In this document: piece by piece, positions 41,677 through 48,789 of the stretch
Layout: every line of letters starts with the position of its first letter
Numbering within the stretch: the stretch's first letter is position 1
NCBI GenBank assembly: GCA_050694175.1
Contig: JBOGXA010000015.1
Span: 31,613 to 95,612, forward strand
Reading direction: 5' to 3'
Source: JBOGXA01 sp050694175
Lineage (GTDB): Bacteria > Actinomycetota > CADDZG01 > WHSQ01
DNA: 64,000 nt
Translations under genes and position numbers: made by a program
Notes under the pieces: model-generated
Told to the model about the DNA's origin: nothing
Seen by the model: only the letters and a program-made list of their open reading frames with translations
Database searches by the model: none

Positions 41677-42219
41677 ATGACCCAGCAAGGACGAAGATTG
41701 GTCGAAAGAATCGTCGATCCCGCTTACCTGGAGGGCCTTGCCGACCGCTCCCTCGAGGAGCTACGTGCGATGCGGGACGAATGCCGCGAGGGCGAGAACG
41801 AGCTCTCATTCGAACGACGGCTGTGTCAGGGTCGCGTGGACATCCTGTCCGCAGAGCTCGAGCGCCGCGAGGGAAGTCGCGACAGCGACCTACTCGAGCG
41901 GCTCCCCGAGATTCTCGCCTCGGAGATCGGGCCGACCGGCGACTCGCCGCTGCCGGAAAGAGCCCCGGATTTCTCGGTGCCTCGCAATGTCGATGTGCCG
42001 CGCCGGCGAGTCGAGGAGATCGTGGGCGAGCAGACGATCGCCAGGCTCGCGAATATGACGACCGACGAGATAAGAGCCATCATCTCCTCACTCGCCCGGC
42101 ACGAGAGCGAGGTCTCGGCGCGCCGCAAGCGCGTGCAAGAGGTTGTCGACGCCGTTCAGGATGAGATCGTGCGACGCTATGTCAGCGGACAGGCCGATCC
42201 GACCGCCGCTTTGAAATAA
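41677..42219 (+). CDS. rsiG: RsiG-like c-di-GMP-responsive anti-sigma factor with two signature motifs
   Basis: 180 residues, mostly helical. The c-di-GMP signature of RsiG, E(X)3S(X)2R(X)3Q(X)3D, occurs twice and perfectly: E40-S44-R47-Q51-D55 and E143-S147-R150-Q154-D158. Each lies in a predicted helix, so the two can form the antiparallel coiled coil that holds a c-di-GMP dimer. In Streptomyces, RsiG loaded with c-di-GMP sequesters the sporulation sigma factor WhiG. The linker (65-125) is long and Pro-rich. No whiG gene is in the window. The gene follows the M23 peptidase by 44 bases on the same strand but seems to have its own promoter. Confidence 0.85.
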   Translation: MTQQGRRLVERIVDPAYLEGLADRSLEELRAMRDECREGENELSFERRLCQGRVDILSAELERREGSRDSDLLERLPEILASEIGPTGDSPLPERAPDFSVPRNVDVPRRRVEEIVGEQTIARLANMTTDEIRAIISSLARHESEVSARRKRVQEVVDAVQDEIVRRYVSGQADPTAALK

Positions 42220-42257
42220 GTTAGGTAGGGAGTCGCCGAAGGGCACAGCAAACGCGC

Positions 42258-42335
42258 TCAGTCACCGTCGCTGTCGTCGCTGTCGTCGCTATCGTCGCTG
42301 TCGTCGCTATCGTCGCTGTCATCGCTGTCATCGTG
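42258..42335. repeat. Coding tandem repeat encoding SDD units
   Basis: A 9-bp unit TCGTCGCTR (18-bp higher-order unit) is repeated about eight times at the 3' end of the minus-strand gene and encodes Ser-Asp-Asp triplets. Copy number is likely variable between strains. Confidence 0.85.
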
Positions 42336-43367
42336 GCTATCGTCGCCCTTCTTCGCGTCGCGACCATCGCCATCGTCGTCGTCCTTGGCCTTGCGATCGT
42401 CGTCGTCCCTCTTCGCGTTGCGATCGTCCCCGCCCCTGTCGTCGCCGCGGCCGTGCTCCTTCTTGGCGCCCTCACGATCCAAGCGCTCCTGCTTCTTGGC
42501 GCCCTTACGATCCGCGCCCTCCTGCTTCTTGGTGTTCTGACGGTGATCGCGCTGGGCTTTGCGGCTCGCTTTGCGCTCGTCGCGCTGAGCTTTGCGTGCG
42601 GCTTTGTCTTCGCGCTGGGCCCTGTTCGCCCCGCTTCCACCTCGAGCCGTCTGCTCACGAGTGCTGCCGTTGCGACGGTCTGCAGCTTCCTTACCCTTGT
42701 CGGTTCGCTTGTTCGTGTGCCTGTCGGTTGGAGGTTCGGCTCTCCGCTCCGCCCTGCTGGCGGCTTTTAGGGCAAGGCGAAGCGCCTTCTGGCCGAGTCG
42801 CTTTGCAACCCGGTCGGCCTTGTCGACATCACGCGCTCCGAGCGCGTTTCCCGCGGCAAAGCGCCTCTCGAAGAGGTCGGGAAGCTCGTCGCTCGTCCTC
42901 GGTCTGAACGCGCCCGGACTACGGATCGGCGCGCCAATGGGTGGGGGGTTGCCACTCGACGAACCCGGGGTCAAAAGGCTTGGTACCGAAACCCCGAAGC
43001 CCGCGCCCGTGGTTGCTACCTGATCACCCGCACCGCCCGAAGCAGCCGGGCTCCCGGCGGTCCCACCCGCCGAGGACGCGGGAGTTCCGCTTGGCGCCTG
43101 GGCGGTCGCGGCTCCGCCCGCTCCGCTGCCGTCGCCTTGAGAGGGAGCGGTGGCGTTTTGGTTCTGATTGTTCCGGCCAAGGCCTGGAACAGTGACCGAT
43201 CCACCCGAGCGCGGGCCCCCATCGGCGATCGAGGGGGTCTGGCTTTGAGGCGTGGACAGCCCGATCGTCGCCGCGAGGACGGCGAAGAGAATGAGGCTTC
43301 CGCCGGTGAAGATCGCCAGTAGCCCCTGAAGAAGGGCTCCTATGCGGTTGTTTGTCCCCTTTCCCAC
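42258..43367 (-). CDS. Membrane-anchored charge-segregated low-complexity protein
   Basis: 369 residues. One N-terminal helix (ALLQGLLAIFTGGSLILFAVLAATIGL) is followed by four zones: a Gly/Ser/Ala/Pro-rich linker (40-150), a short folded-looking part (RTSDELPDLFERRFAAGNALG), a very basic Lys/Arg/Gln zone with KAQRDERK-like repeats (210-305), and an acidic Asp/Ser tail of SDD repeats. The 3' end is a tandem DNA repeat. No family is recognised. The opposite charges could let molecules bind each other or the wall and divalent metal. It is divergent from the XRE regulator and shares its control region. Confidence 0.7.
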   Translation of the reverse strand: MGKGTNNRIGALLQGLLAIFTGGSLILFAVLAATIGLSTPQSQTPSIADGGPRSGGSVTVPGLGRNNQNQNATAPSQGDGSGAGGAATAQAPSGTPASSAGGTAGSPAASGGAGDQVATTGAGFGVSVPSLLTPGSSSGNPPPIGAPIRSPGAFRPRTSDELPDLFERRFAAGNALGARDVDKADRVAKRLGQKALRLALKAASRAERRAEPPTDRHTNKRTDKGKEAADRRNGSTREQTARGGSGANRAQREDKAARKAQRDERKASRKAQRDHRQNTKKQEGADRKGAKKQERLDREGAKKEHGRGDDRGGDDRNAKRDDDDRKAKDDDDGDGRDAKKGDDSHDDSDDSDDSDDSDDSDDSDDSDGD

Positions 43368-43437
43368 TGTTTCACTCCAAGAGAGCTAGTTTGTTTGCCC
43401 GCCCCTACTACCATACGCAGTTATACCGCTACGGTGA

Positions 43438-43452
43438 GTGGTTTAAAACCAC
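43438..43452. promoter_or_regulatory. Palindromic candidate operator upstream of the XRE gene
   Basis: GTGGTTT-A-AAACCAC is a perfect 7-bp inverted repeat around one base, placed between the divergent gene starts at 43367 and 43597. Confidence 0.45.
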
Positions 43453-43520
43453 CTCGCTAACTCTCTCATGAATTAGTTCGGCAAAGTACCCCCGATCCCT
43501 TACCTGGGATTAACTGGTGC

Positions 43521-43549
43521 TTGCAAGTGTTGAACATAATGGGTATCGT
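43521..43549 (+). promoter_or_regulatory. Predicted promoter of the XRE regulator
   Basis: TTGCAA, a 17-bp spacer and TATCGT. The start would be near 43556, giving a 40-base leader with GGAGGG before the GTG at 43597. Confidence 0.55.
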
Positions 43550-43596
43550 AGCTAGCGAAGTCCGGAGAGGCCGGGCACGTTTTTGGAGGGTTGGTA

Positions 43597-44016
43597 GTGG
43601 CGAGTCGCATGAAGCTCGGCGAGCTGGGCTCGTTCATTCGGGAGCAGAGGAGAGCTGCGCGGCTCTCGCTCAGGAAGCTCTCGGATCTTGCCGGAATCTC
43701 CAATCCGTACCTGTCCCAGATCGAACGAGGTCTGCGGCGACCCTCCGCCGAGATCCTGCAGGCCATTGCAAAGGCATTGCGGATTTCCGCGGAGACGCTG
43801 TACGTGCAAGCAGGAATCCTCGATGAGGATCGGGAGCACGACCTTGTCGCGGAGATCCTCAAGGATCCATCGATTACCGAGCGGCAGAAGCAAGTTCTGA
43901 TCGATATCTATCGCTCGTTCAAGGACTCGGGCGAGATGCCGCACACACGGGCGGCGGCGGTGCGAACCGCGGAGGAGACGCTCGGGAAGGTAGTCGGTGG
44001 AAACAGGAATGAGTGA
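43597..44016 (+). CDS. XRE-family regulator, Rv0474-like
   Basis: 139 residues. The N-terminal HTH (LGSFIREQRRAARLSLRKLS, then GISNPYLSQIERGLRRPSAEIL) and the tail LRISAETLYVQAGILDED and ITERQKQVLIDIYRSF closely resemble what I know of M. tuberculosis Rv0474 along the whole length. The downstream Lys/Ala-rich gene stands where Rv0475 (hbhA) stands, so the pair is conserved. It likely controls that gene through the palindrome at 44128. Start GTG 43597 is six bases from GGAGGG; TTG 43591 and ATG 43609 fit less well. Confidence 0.85.
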   Translation: MASRMKLGELGSFIREQRRAARLSLRKLSDLAGISNPYLSQIERGLRRPSAEILQAIAKALRISAETLYVQAGILDEDREHDLVAEILKDPSITERQKQVLIDIYRSFKDSGEMPHTRAAAVRTAEETLGKVVGGNRNE

Positions 44017-44127
44017 TCAAGTCTGGCGGGGATCCGGAGCGACCCTCTTCACCCCCCACCCGGCGTTGGATTCTCCGTGCCCTTGCGGCCGGGGGATCCG
44101 GCGAAGCCTCGGATTCCCGTCACCCCT

Positions 44128-44140
44128 TGTTTGGCAAACA
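44128..44140. promoter_or_regulatory. Palindrome upstream of the HbhA-like gene
   Basis: TGTTTG-G-CAAACA is a perfect 6-bp inverted repeat around one base, 28 bases before the ATG at 44169. It is a plausible operator for the XRE protein encoded just upstream. A half-site TTTGTTTG also lies near 43390-43397, next to the start of the minus-strand repeat protein. Confidence 0.5.
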
Positions 44141-44168
44141 GATGGTGACCTGAGGAGGTGAGAAGAGA

Positions 44169-44474
44169 ATGGCGAAAGCTCAGGAGCTCATGTACGCGGT
44201 TGTCGGCGTCGGCGACCTGGCCTTCGAGAAGGCCCGCAACGCAGGCAAGCTGGCCGATAGGAAGGCGAGTCAGAAGGTCTACCGTGATCTTGTGAAGCGC
44301 GGTCGAGCTCTGTCGACCGGCATTCGTAACTCCGGTCCGACTAAGCAGGCTGTTGCGCAGACCAAAGCAGCTCGCACTCAGGTCAAGTCCGCCGCGACCA
44401 GCGTGGGCAAGGCCGTGCGAGCCAACACCAAGGCGACCAAGGCCGCTGCCTCGAAGACGAGCGCCGCGTCGTAG
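44169..44474 (+). CDS. Lys/Ala-rich HbhA/phasin-like small protein
   Basis: 101 residues. The first 45 form an amphipathic helix (LMYAVVGVGDLAFEKARNAGKL), and the C-terminal half is a Lys/Ala/Thr-rich basic tail with KAAASKTS-like repeats, as in histone H1-like and heparin-binding hemagglutinin proteins. HbhA of mycobacteria is twice as long. Synteny with the Rv0474-like regulator supports the relation. In actinobacteria such proteins bind lipid droplets, DNA or glycans. It has a strong GAGGAGG ribosome site and a strong terminator, which suggests high expression. Confidence 0.7.
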   Translation: MAKAQELMYAVVGVGDLAFEKARNAGKLADRKASQKVYRDLVKRGRALSTGIRNSGPTKQAVAQTKAARTQVKSAATSVGKAVRANTKATKAAASKTSAAS

Positions 44475-44496
44475 CCAGGCGCGTTAATTGACACAG

Positions 44497-44522
44497 AAGG
44501 GGTGCCCGCCTGGGCACCCCTT
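44497..44522 (+). terminator. Rho-independent terminator of the HbhA-like gene
   Basis: AAGGGGTGCCC, a 4-nt loop and GGGCACCCCTT form an 11-bp perfect stem, followed by CTT. Confidence 0.85.
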
Positions 44523-44565
44523 CTTGCAGGGGAACAAGCGTCCGCGCCGAAGCGTTTTATACCTA

Positions 44566-45591
44566 GTGTCCGCAACGATGACGCTCGACGTCCGAGTCGA
44601 CTGCGATGAGGCTTGCTTCGAGCTCCCCCAATGGCGGGAGCTGCTGTCTCGCGACCCAAATCGGCATGTATTCGCAACACCCGAGTGGAATCGGGTGTGG
44701 TGGGACGAGTTCCGCGAAGGAAAGGAACTGTTCCTGCTGACGATGACCCGCGCCGACGACGTCGTGGCAATCGTCCCTCTCTATCGAAAACACGAAGAGG
44801 GAAGAAAAATCCTGAGATTCCTCGGAGGCATCGACCTTACTGATTATCTGGGGCCTATTTGCTCGGAAGAAGATCGAGATGAAGTGGCGGACGCTCTCGT
44901 GCAGTGGCTCTCTGCAACGGTCGTGGAGTGGGACGAGTTCGATGCCCACAACATGCCGGTCCCGTTTGGTTTCGCGGAGTTCCTCGTCGATCGGGCGGAC
45001 CGGCGAGGCCTTGTCTTCTCAATGGAGCAAGAGGAGACGTCGGCCGTATTGCTCCTGCCCGACGACTGGGACGAGTACCTGGAGGGGTTGAGATCCAAAG
45101 AGCGGCATGAGATCAAACGCAAGAGGCGCCGCATCGAGCGTGAGCATCCCGACGCTCGCGTCAGACGCACGACAGACGAGACGCTTGAAGCCGATCTGGC
45201 AACCTTCGTGGGAATGCATCGAGGTGCCGAGGGAATGAAGGGGCATTTCATGCGCCCCGAGATAGCGACGTTCTTCGACAGGCTCGCGAAGGCCTTCGCA
45301 CCACTGGGTTGGCTTCGCATGGACTTCCTCGAGGTTGGCGACCGAGCTATCGCCTCAGCTTTTGGCTTTGAGGTCGATGGTCGCTTCTATCTCTACAACT
45401 CCGCATACGAGCCGGAGCTTGGCCGGCTTTCCCCGGGCTTCGTCCTGGTCTCGGAACTCGTCAAGGATGCGATCGGCTCGGGCCTGAGTGTCTTCGATTT
45501 CCTGCGGGGGCCGGAGCGATACAAGTATCAGCTCGGCGCCGAGGCCGTCCCTCTCAACAACGTTCGAATCGATGGTGCGTTCCGTGGCTGA
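44566..45591 (+). CDS. CelD/BcsL family GNAT-like acetyltransferase
   Basis: 341 residues (337 from the ATG at 44578) of the FemAB/CelD-type double GNAT fold: ATPEWNRVWWDEF, LRFLGGIDLTDYLGP, the basic RSKERHEIKRKRRRIEREH helix, and YNSAYEPELGRLSPGFVLVSELVKDAI followed by FDFLRGPERYKYQLG. Relatives act in cell-surface polysaccharide synthesis; the acceptor is unknown. TTATAC lies just before the GTG at 44566, suggesting a leaderless message. Its last 20 bases overlap mshA. Confidence 0.85.
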   Translation: MSATMTLDVRVDCDEACFELPQWRELLSRDPNRHVFATPEWNRVWWDEFREGKELFLLTMTRADDVVAIVPLYRKHEEGRKILRFLGGIDLTDYLGPICSEEDRDEVADALVQWLSATVVEWDEFDAHNMPVPFGFAEFLVDRADRRGLVFSMEQEETSAVLLLPDDWDEYLEGLRSKERHEIKRKRRRIEREHPDARVRRTTDETLEADLATFVGMHRGAEGMKGHFMRPEIATFFDRLAKAFAPLGWLRMDFLEVGDRAIASAFGFEVDGRFYLYNSAYEPELGRLSPGFVLVSELVKDAIGSGLSVFDFLRGPERYKYQLGAEAVPLNNVRIDGAFRG

Positions 45592-46867
45592 AACCGTTAC
45601 CGAGCTGCCTTCCGTGCGCCGGATGGCGGTGGTGGCGTACCACTCGAATCCCCTTGTGGAGCCGGGCGCAGGTGACGCGGGCGGGATGACCGTTTACGTC
45701 AGATCCCTGGCGCGGGCTCTTGCCGACCAGGGGCTGCGTACCGACATCTTCACGCGCGCCGCCGACGAACGCGATCGCGCCACCGAGATCTCCCCGGGGG
45801 TGCGGGTCATACCGGTAGACGCAGGACCGCGCGCCCCCGTCGAGAAGGCGCTGCAGCCCGATTTCATTGGGGAGTTCGTCGGGGGGGTGCGCGCGTTCGC
45901 GGCCTCGCAAAGGGTCCGCTACGACCTTTTGCATTCCCACTACTGGCAATCGGGGCTGGCCGCGGCCGAGCTGGCGGCCTTTTGGGGAGTGCCGCTCGTT
46001 CATTCTCCCCACAGCCTAGGGCGGGTGAAGAACCGATGGCTGGCGCCCGGCGAATCTCCCGAGCCCGGCCCCAGACTTGCGGGGGAGACCGCTGTGGCCG
46101 GGAGGGCGGACGTGCTGGTCGCTTCCACCGAAGAGGAATGGCGGCAGCTTGCATGCCTGTACGGAGCCCCGCACGACCGGCTGAAGACGCTTCATCCGGG
46201 CGTGGACCATTCGCTCTTCAGCCCCGGTGAGCGCGCCCGGGCCCGCGTCGGCATCGGCCTGGGGTCGGAGTCGGAGGAGCACGCGCTGCTGCTCTACGTC
46301 GGACGGATCCAGAGGCTCAAGGGGATCGATCTGGCGATAGAGGCCACCGAGCAGCTAATCCCTGCCCTCGATCGGCCCGTAAGGCTCATGATCATCGGAG
46401 GGGCCAGCGGGCCTGAGGGGAACGCGGAGCTCAACCGTCTCGAAGGTCTCGCGCGCTCTTTGGGGATCGAAGACGCAGTCCGCTTCATGGGGCCCAAGCC
46501 TCACCGCGATCTTGTCGACTACTACCGGGCTGCCGACGCCGTCGTGGTTTGTTCGTACTCGGAATCGTTTGGGCTTACGGCCCTCGAAGCCCACGCGTGC
46601 GCCGCCCCGGTCGTCGCAACCGCGGTCGGTGGCCTATCGCACATCGTTGCCGATGGCGAGTCGGGATACCTCGTCGAGTCGCGCGATCCGGCTGAGTTTG
46701 CCGGCCGGTTGAAGACTCTCGTTGCCGATGACGCGCTCCGGTTGCAGATGGGCACAGAGGGTCTTCGTCGGTCGATGATGTTCGAATGGGACGCAACCGC
46801 CGGCGAGTTTCTCGAGTTATACGAGTGCTTGGTGCGAGAGGACTATCCCGAAGCCTGTACATGCTGA
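45572..46867 (+). CDS. mshA: D-inositol-3-phosphate glycosyltransferase of mycothiol synthesis
   Basis: 431 residues, GT4 family. MshA hallmarks are PGAGDAGGMTVYVRSLARAL, LLHSHYWQSGL, VPLVHSPHSLGRVKN, LLYVGRIQRLKGIDLAI, YSESFGLTALEAHACAAPVVA and VGGLSHIV. It joins GlcNAc from UDP-GlcNAc to inositol 3-phosphate, the first step to mycothiol, the thiol of actinobacteria. The other msh genes are not in the window. ATG at 45572 overlaps the acetyltransferase gene. Confidence 0.85.
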   Translation: MVRSVAETVTELPSVRRMAVVAYHSNPLVEPGAGDAGGMTVYVRSLARALADQGLRTDIFTRAADERDRATEISPGVRVIPVDAGPRAPVEKALQPDFIGEFVGGVRAFAASQRVRYDLLHSHYWQSGLAAAELAAFWGVPLVHSPHSLGRVKNRWLAPGESPEPGPRLAGETAVAGRADVLVASTEEEWRQLACLYGAPHDRLKTLHPGVDHSLFSPGERARARVGIGLGSESEEHALLLYVGRIQRLKGIDLAIEATEQLIPALDRPVRLMIIGGASGPEGNAELNRLEGLARSLGIEDAVRFMGPKPHRDLVDYYRAADAVVVCSYSESFGLTALEAHACAAPVVATAVGGLSHIVADGESGYLVESRDPAEFAGRLKTLVADDALRLQMGTEGLRRSMMFEWDATAGEFLELYECLVREDYPEACTC

Positions 46868-47205
46868 CGGTTTTCGGGCTGGAGGTTGCAGCACAAGGCT
46901 AGAGCTCGCGAAGAAAACTTTGCGCGTCGTGACCTGCCCGTATGTGCGGTGACGTGCGCCTTTGTCAGCTTGACTGCCGGCCGCGCGGGTGACTATGTTC
47001 TCGCTCGTCCCGAGCGGCGGACGACCGGCTTGCCGGAAACGACGTAGCTCGGGGCCCAGGGCCCCAGAAGCCGAAGCGCGGCTCGAACTCGTGTGTGGGG
47101 AAGTGCACGGGCCGAGTCCGTGACGAAGTTTCTGGGGCCCTGCGCGTACACCACTGTGACTGGTTGCATCGAGTCGCCATGCGACCCCGGACAGCCACTC
47201 ATTGC
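46868..47205. other. Convergent intergenic region with long inverted repeats
   Basis: Between the ends of mshA and the proline dehydrogenase gene, 338 bases hold no credible gene. A 13-bp perfect inverted repeat, CAGGGCCCCAGAA (47057-47069) and TTCTGGGGCCCTG (47130-47142), encloses further complementary GGCTCG/CGAGTCC segments and could fold as one extended structure that ends both transcripts. The 12-mer AACTTTGCGCGT at 46916 also occurs in the inverted repeat at 36869. Confidence 0.55.
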
Positions 47206-48117
47206 TTATTTGCCGGCGACGGCTCGTAAGAAGAATCGGACGTTGGCGGGCCGCTCGGCCATCCTCCTCATCAGATATGGGTACCACGCCGACCCGAACG
47301 GCACGTAGGTGCGAACCCTGAAGCCCTGGCGCGCCAGCATTTCCTGGAGATCACGGCGTATCCCATAGAGCATCTGAATCTCGAAGCCCTCGCGACCGGT
47401 CCCCGTTCGCGCCGCGGCGTTCTTCGCGTGGTCGATCAGCTCGCCGTCGTGGGTTGCGATTCCGGGGTCGGCGCCGTTCTCGAATAGCCAGTCGGACAGG
47501 AATTTGAACTGCTCCCGGATCTCCTTCTTTTTCTGAAGGGCGACCTCGTCTGGCTCTGTGTACGCACCTTTTACCAACCGGATGCGCGGCTTCATCGCGG
47601 ACATCGACTCGAGATCCACGGGGGCCCGGCGTAGGTATGCCTGAATAGCAAGTCGCAAGCTCGGGAAGTCGGCCTGCAGGAGCCTGTAGACATCGACGGT
47701 GTCGGTCACGTATTCGGACTGTTCCATGTCGATCTCTACGTACGAGCCGATGGCCTCCGCCTCGGCCGCGAGCAGGCGCAAATGATCTATACACGCGCCC
47801 TTGTCGAACGCCAGCCCCAGCTGTGTCAGTTTCACGGACACGGTGGTGTCGATGCCCGTTTCTTCGATGCGCCGGATCGATGCGAGGTATTCGGCGGCGG
47901 CAGAGGCCGCGCCCGCCGGATCTGTAACGCCCTCCCCCAGCAAATCGAGGATCCCCCCGATTCCCTGAGAGTTGAGGTCCTTGATGATCTGGACGGCGTC
48001 TTCCAGCTGATCCCCGGCGACGAACCGCTTTACAACCCGGCGGGTGAGTCGGTTCGTGGCAACGGTCCGATGGACCCATTCTTTCTCCGACGCCCACAGC
48101 AGGGTGCGACCGAGCAC
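47206..48117 (-). CDS. Proline dehydrogenase
   Basis: 303 residues of the monofunctional ProDH (PutA N-terminal TIM barrel). FAD-site blocks are VSVKLTQLGLAFD, VEIDMEQSEYVTDTVDVYR, LAIQAYLRRAP, RIRLVKGAYTEPDEVA, GIATHDGELIDHA and FEIQMLYGIRRDLQEMLARQG, and the final RRMAERPANVRFFLR is the family end. It oxidises proline to pyrroline 5-carboxylate and passes electrons to the quinone pool. The P5C dehydrogenase gene is not adjacent. The start at 48117 is the first in frame. Confidence 0.94.
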   Translation of the reverse strand: MLGRTLLWASEKEWVHRTVATNRLTRRVVKRFVAGDQLEDAVQIIKDLNSQGIGGILDLLGEGVTDPAGAASAAAEYLASIRRIEETGIDTTVSVKLTQLGLAFDKGACIDHLRLLAAEAEAIGSYVEIDMEQSEYVTDTVDVYRLLQADFPSLRLAIQAYLRRAPVDLESMSAMKPRIRLVKGAYTEPDEVALQKKKEIREQFKFLSDWLFENGADPGIATHDGELIDHAKNAAARTGTGREGFEIQMLYGIRRDLQEMLARQGFRVRTYVPFGSAWYPYLMRRMAERPANVRFFLRAVAGK

Positions 48118-48261
48118 CTGGTTTCCTTTCTGGCCGGCTTCGATGACGACGAGTCATCATAGGCAGGCATCAGCCGAGGGGGGACGAGGGCGACGAGATC
48201 CCTGCCCGAACGAAACCTTGAGAGGAGGTCGCGCGTCTAGTGGGAAAGAGCGATAGGACGA

Positions 48262-48789
48262 ATGCGGACAAGGATGAGTGTTAGCGCGGCTGTAGCCGGT
48301 AGAGCCGACGAGCGTCTGGCGGACCTGTACTACCGCAACGCCGACGGAGCGCGCCGGCTCGCATACCTCCTCACGGGAGATAGCGAGGTCGCCGAGGACA
48401 TCACCCAGGAGGCGTTCGTGAAGCTGGTAGGTCGGTTCCACGACATCCGCCATCCCGATGCGTTCGCCTCGTACCTGCGTACAACGGTCGTGAATTTAAC
48501 CCGCGGCTACTTTCGCCACCTGAGGATCGAGCGGAACTACCTGGCGAGCGAACGTGCAAGCACGACAGATCACGAATGCTTCCCAGACGTTGAGGAGCGA
48601 GATGAGATGTGGCAGCGCCTGCAACGGCTCTCCCCCCGTCAACGCGCGGCGATTGTGCTTCGCTACTACGAGGACCTATCCGAGCAACAGACCGCCGATA
48701 CGCTCGGCTGCTCGGTCGGTGCGGTCAAGTCTTTGGTCAATCGCGGAATGGAGGCCCTCCGGGGCCATCTACGGAGTGAGGCGCAATGA
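48262..48789 (+). CDS. ECF sigma factor, SigE/SigM-like
   Basis: 175 residues. Region 2 reads LADLYYRNADGARRLAYLLTGD and AEDITQEAFVKLVGRF; region 4 reads RLSPRQRAAIVLRYYEDLSEQQTADTLGCSVGAVKSLVNRGMEAL. It fits the SigE family of actinobacteria. ATG 48262 is taken; ATG 48274 with AAGG is possible. The next gene overlaps it by ATGA and encodes a membrane protein, the usual place for an anti-sigma factor. Confidence 0.9.
   Translation: MRTRMSVSAAVAGRADERLADLYYRNADGARRLAYLLTGDSEVAEDITQEAFVKLVGRFHDIRHPDAFASYLRTTVVNLTRGYFRHLRIERNYLASERASTTDHECFPDVEERDEMWQRLQRLSPRQRAAIVLRYYEDLSEQQTADTLGCSVGAVKSLVNRGMEALRGHLRSEAQ

Noticed and set aside
42258..42335. CRISPR-like short repeats
   Set aside because: The repeat is contiguous, without spacers, and in frame with a coding sequence.
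42333..42770. Long open frames antisense to the SDD-repeat protein
   Set aside because: They are open only because the repeat and basic codons leave few stops in the other frames. They give hydrophobic repeats without a start signal.
46993..47202. 69-codon minus-strand ORF directly after the proline dehydrogenase stop
   Set aside because: The composition follows GC-rich inverted repeats. No family resemblance and no Shine-Dalgarno.
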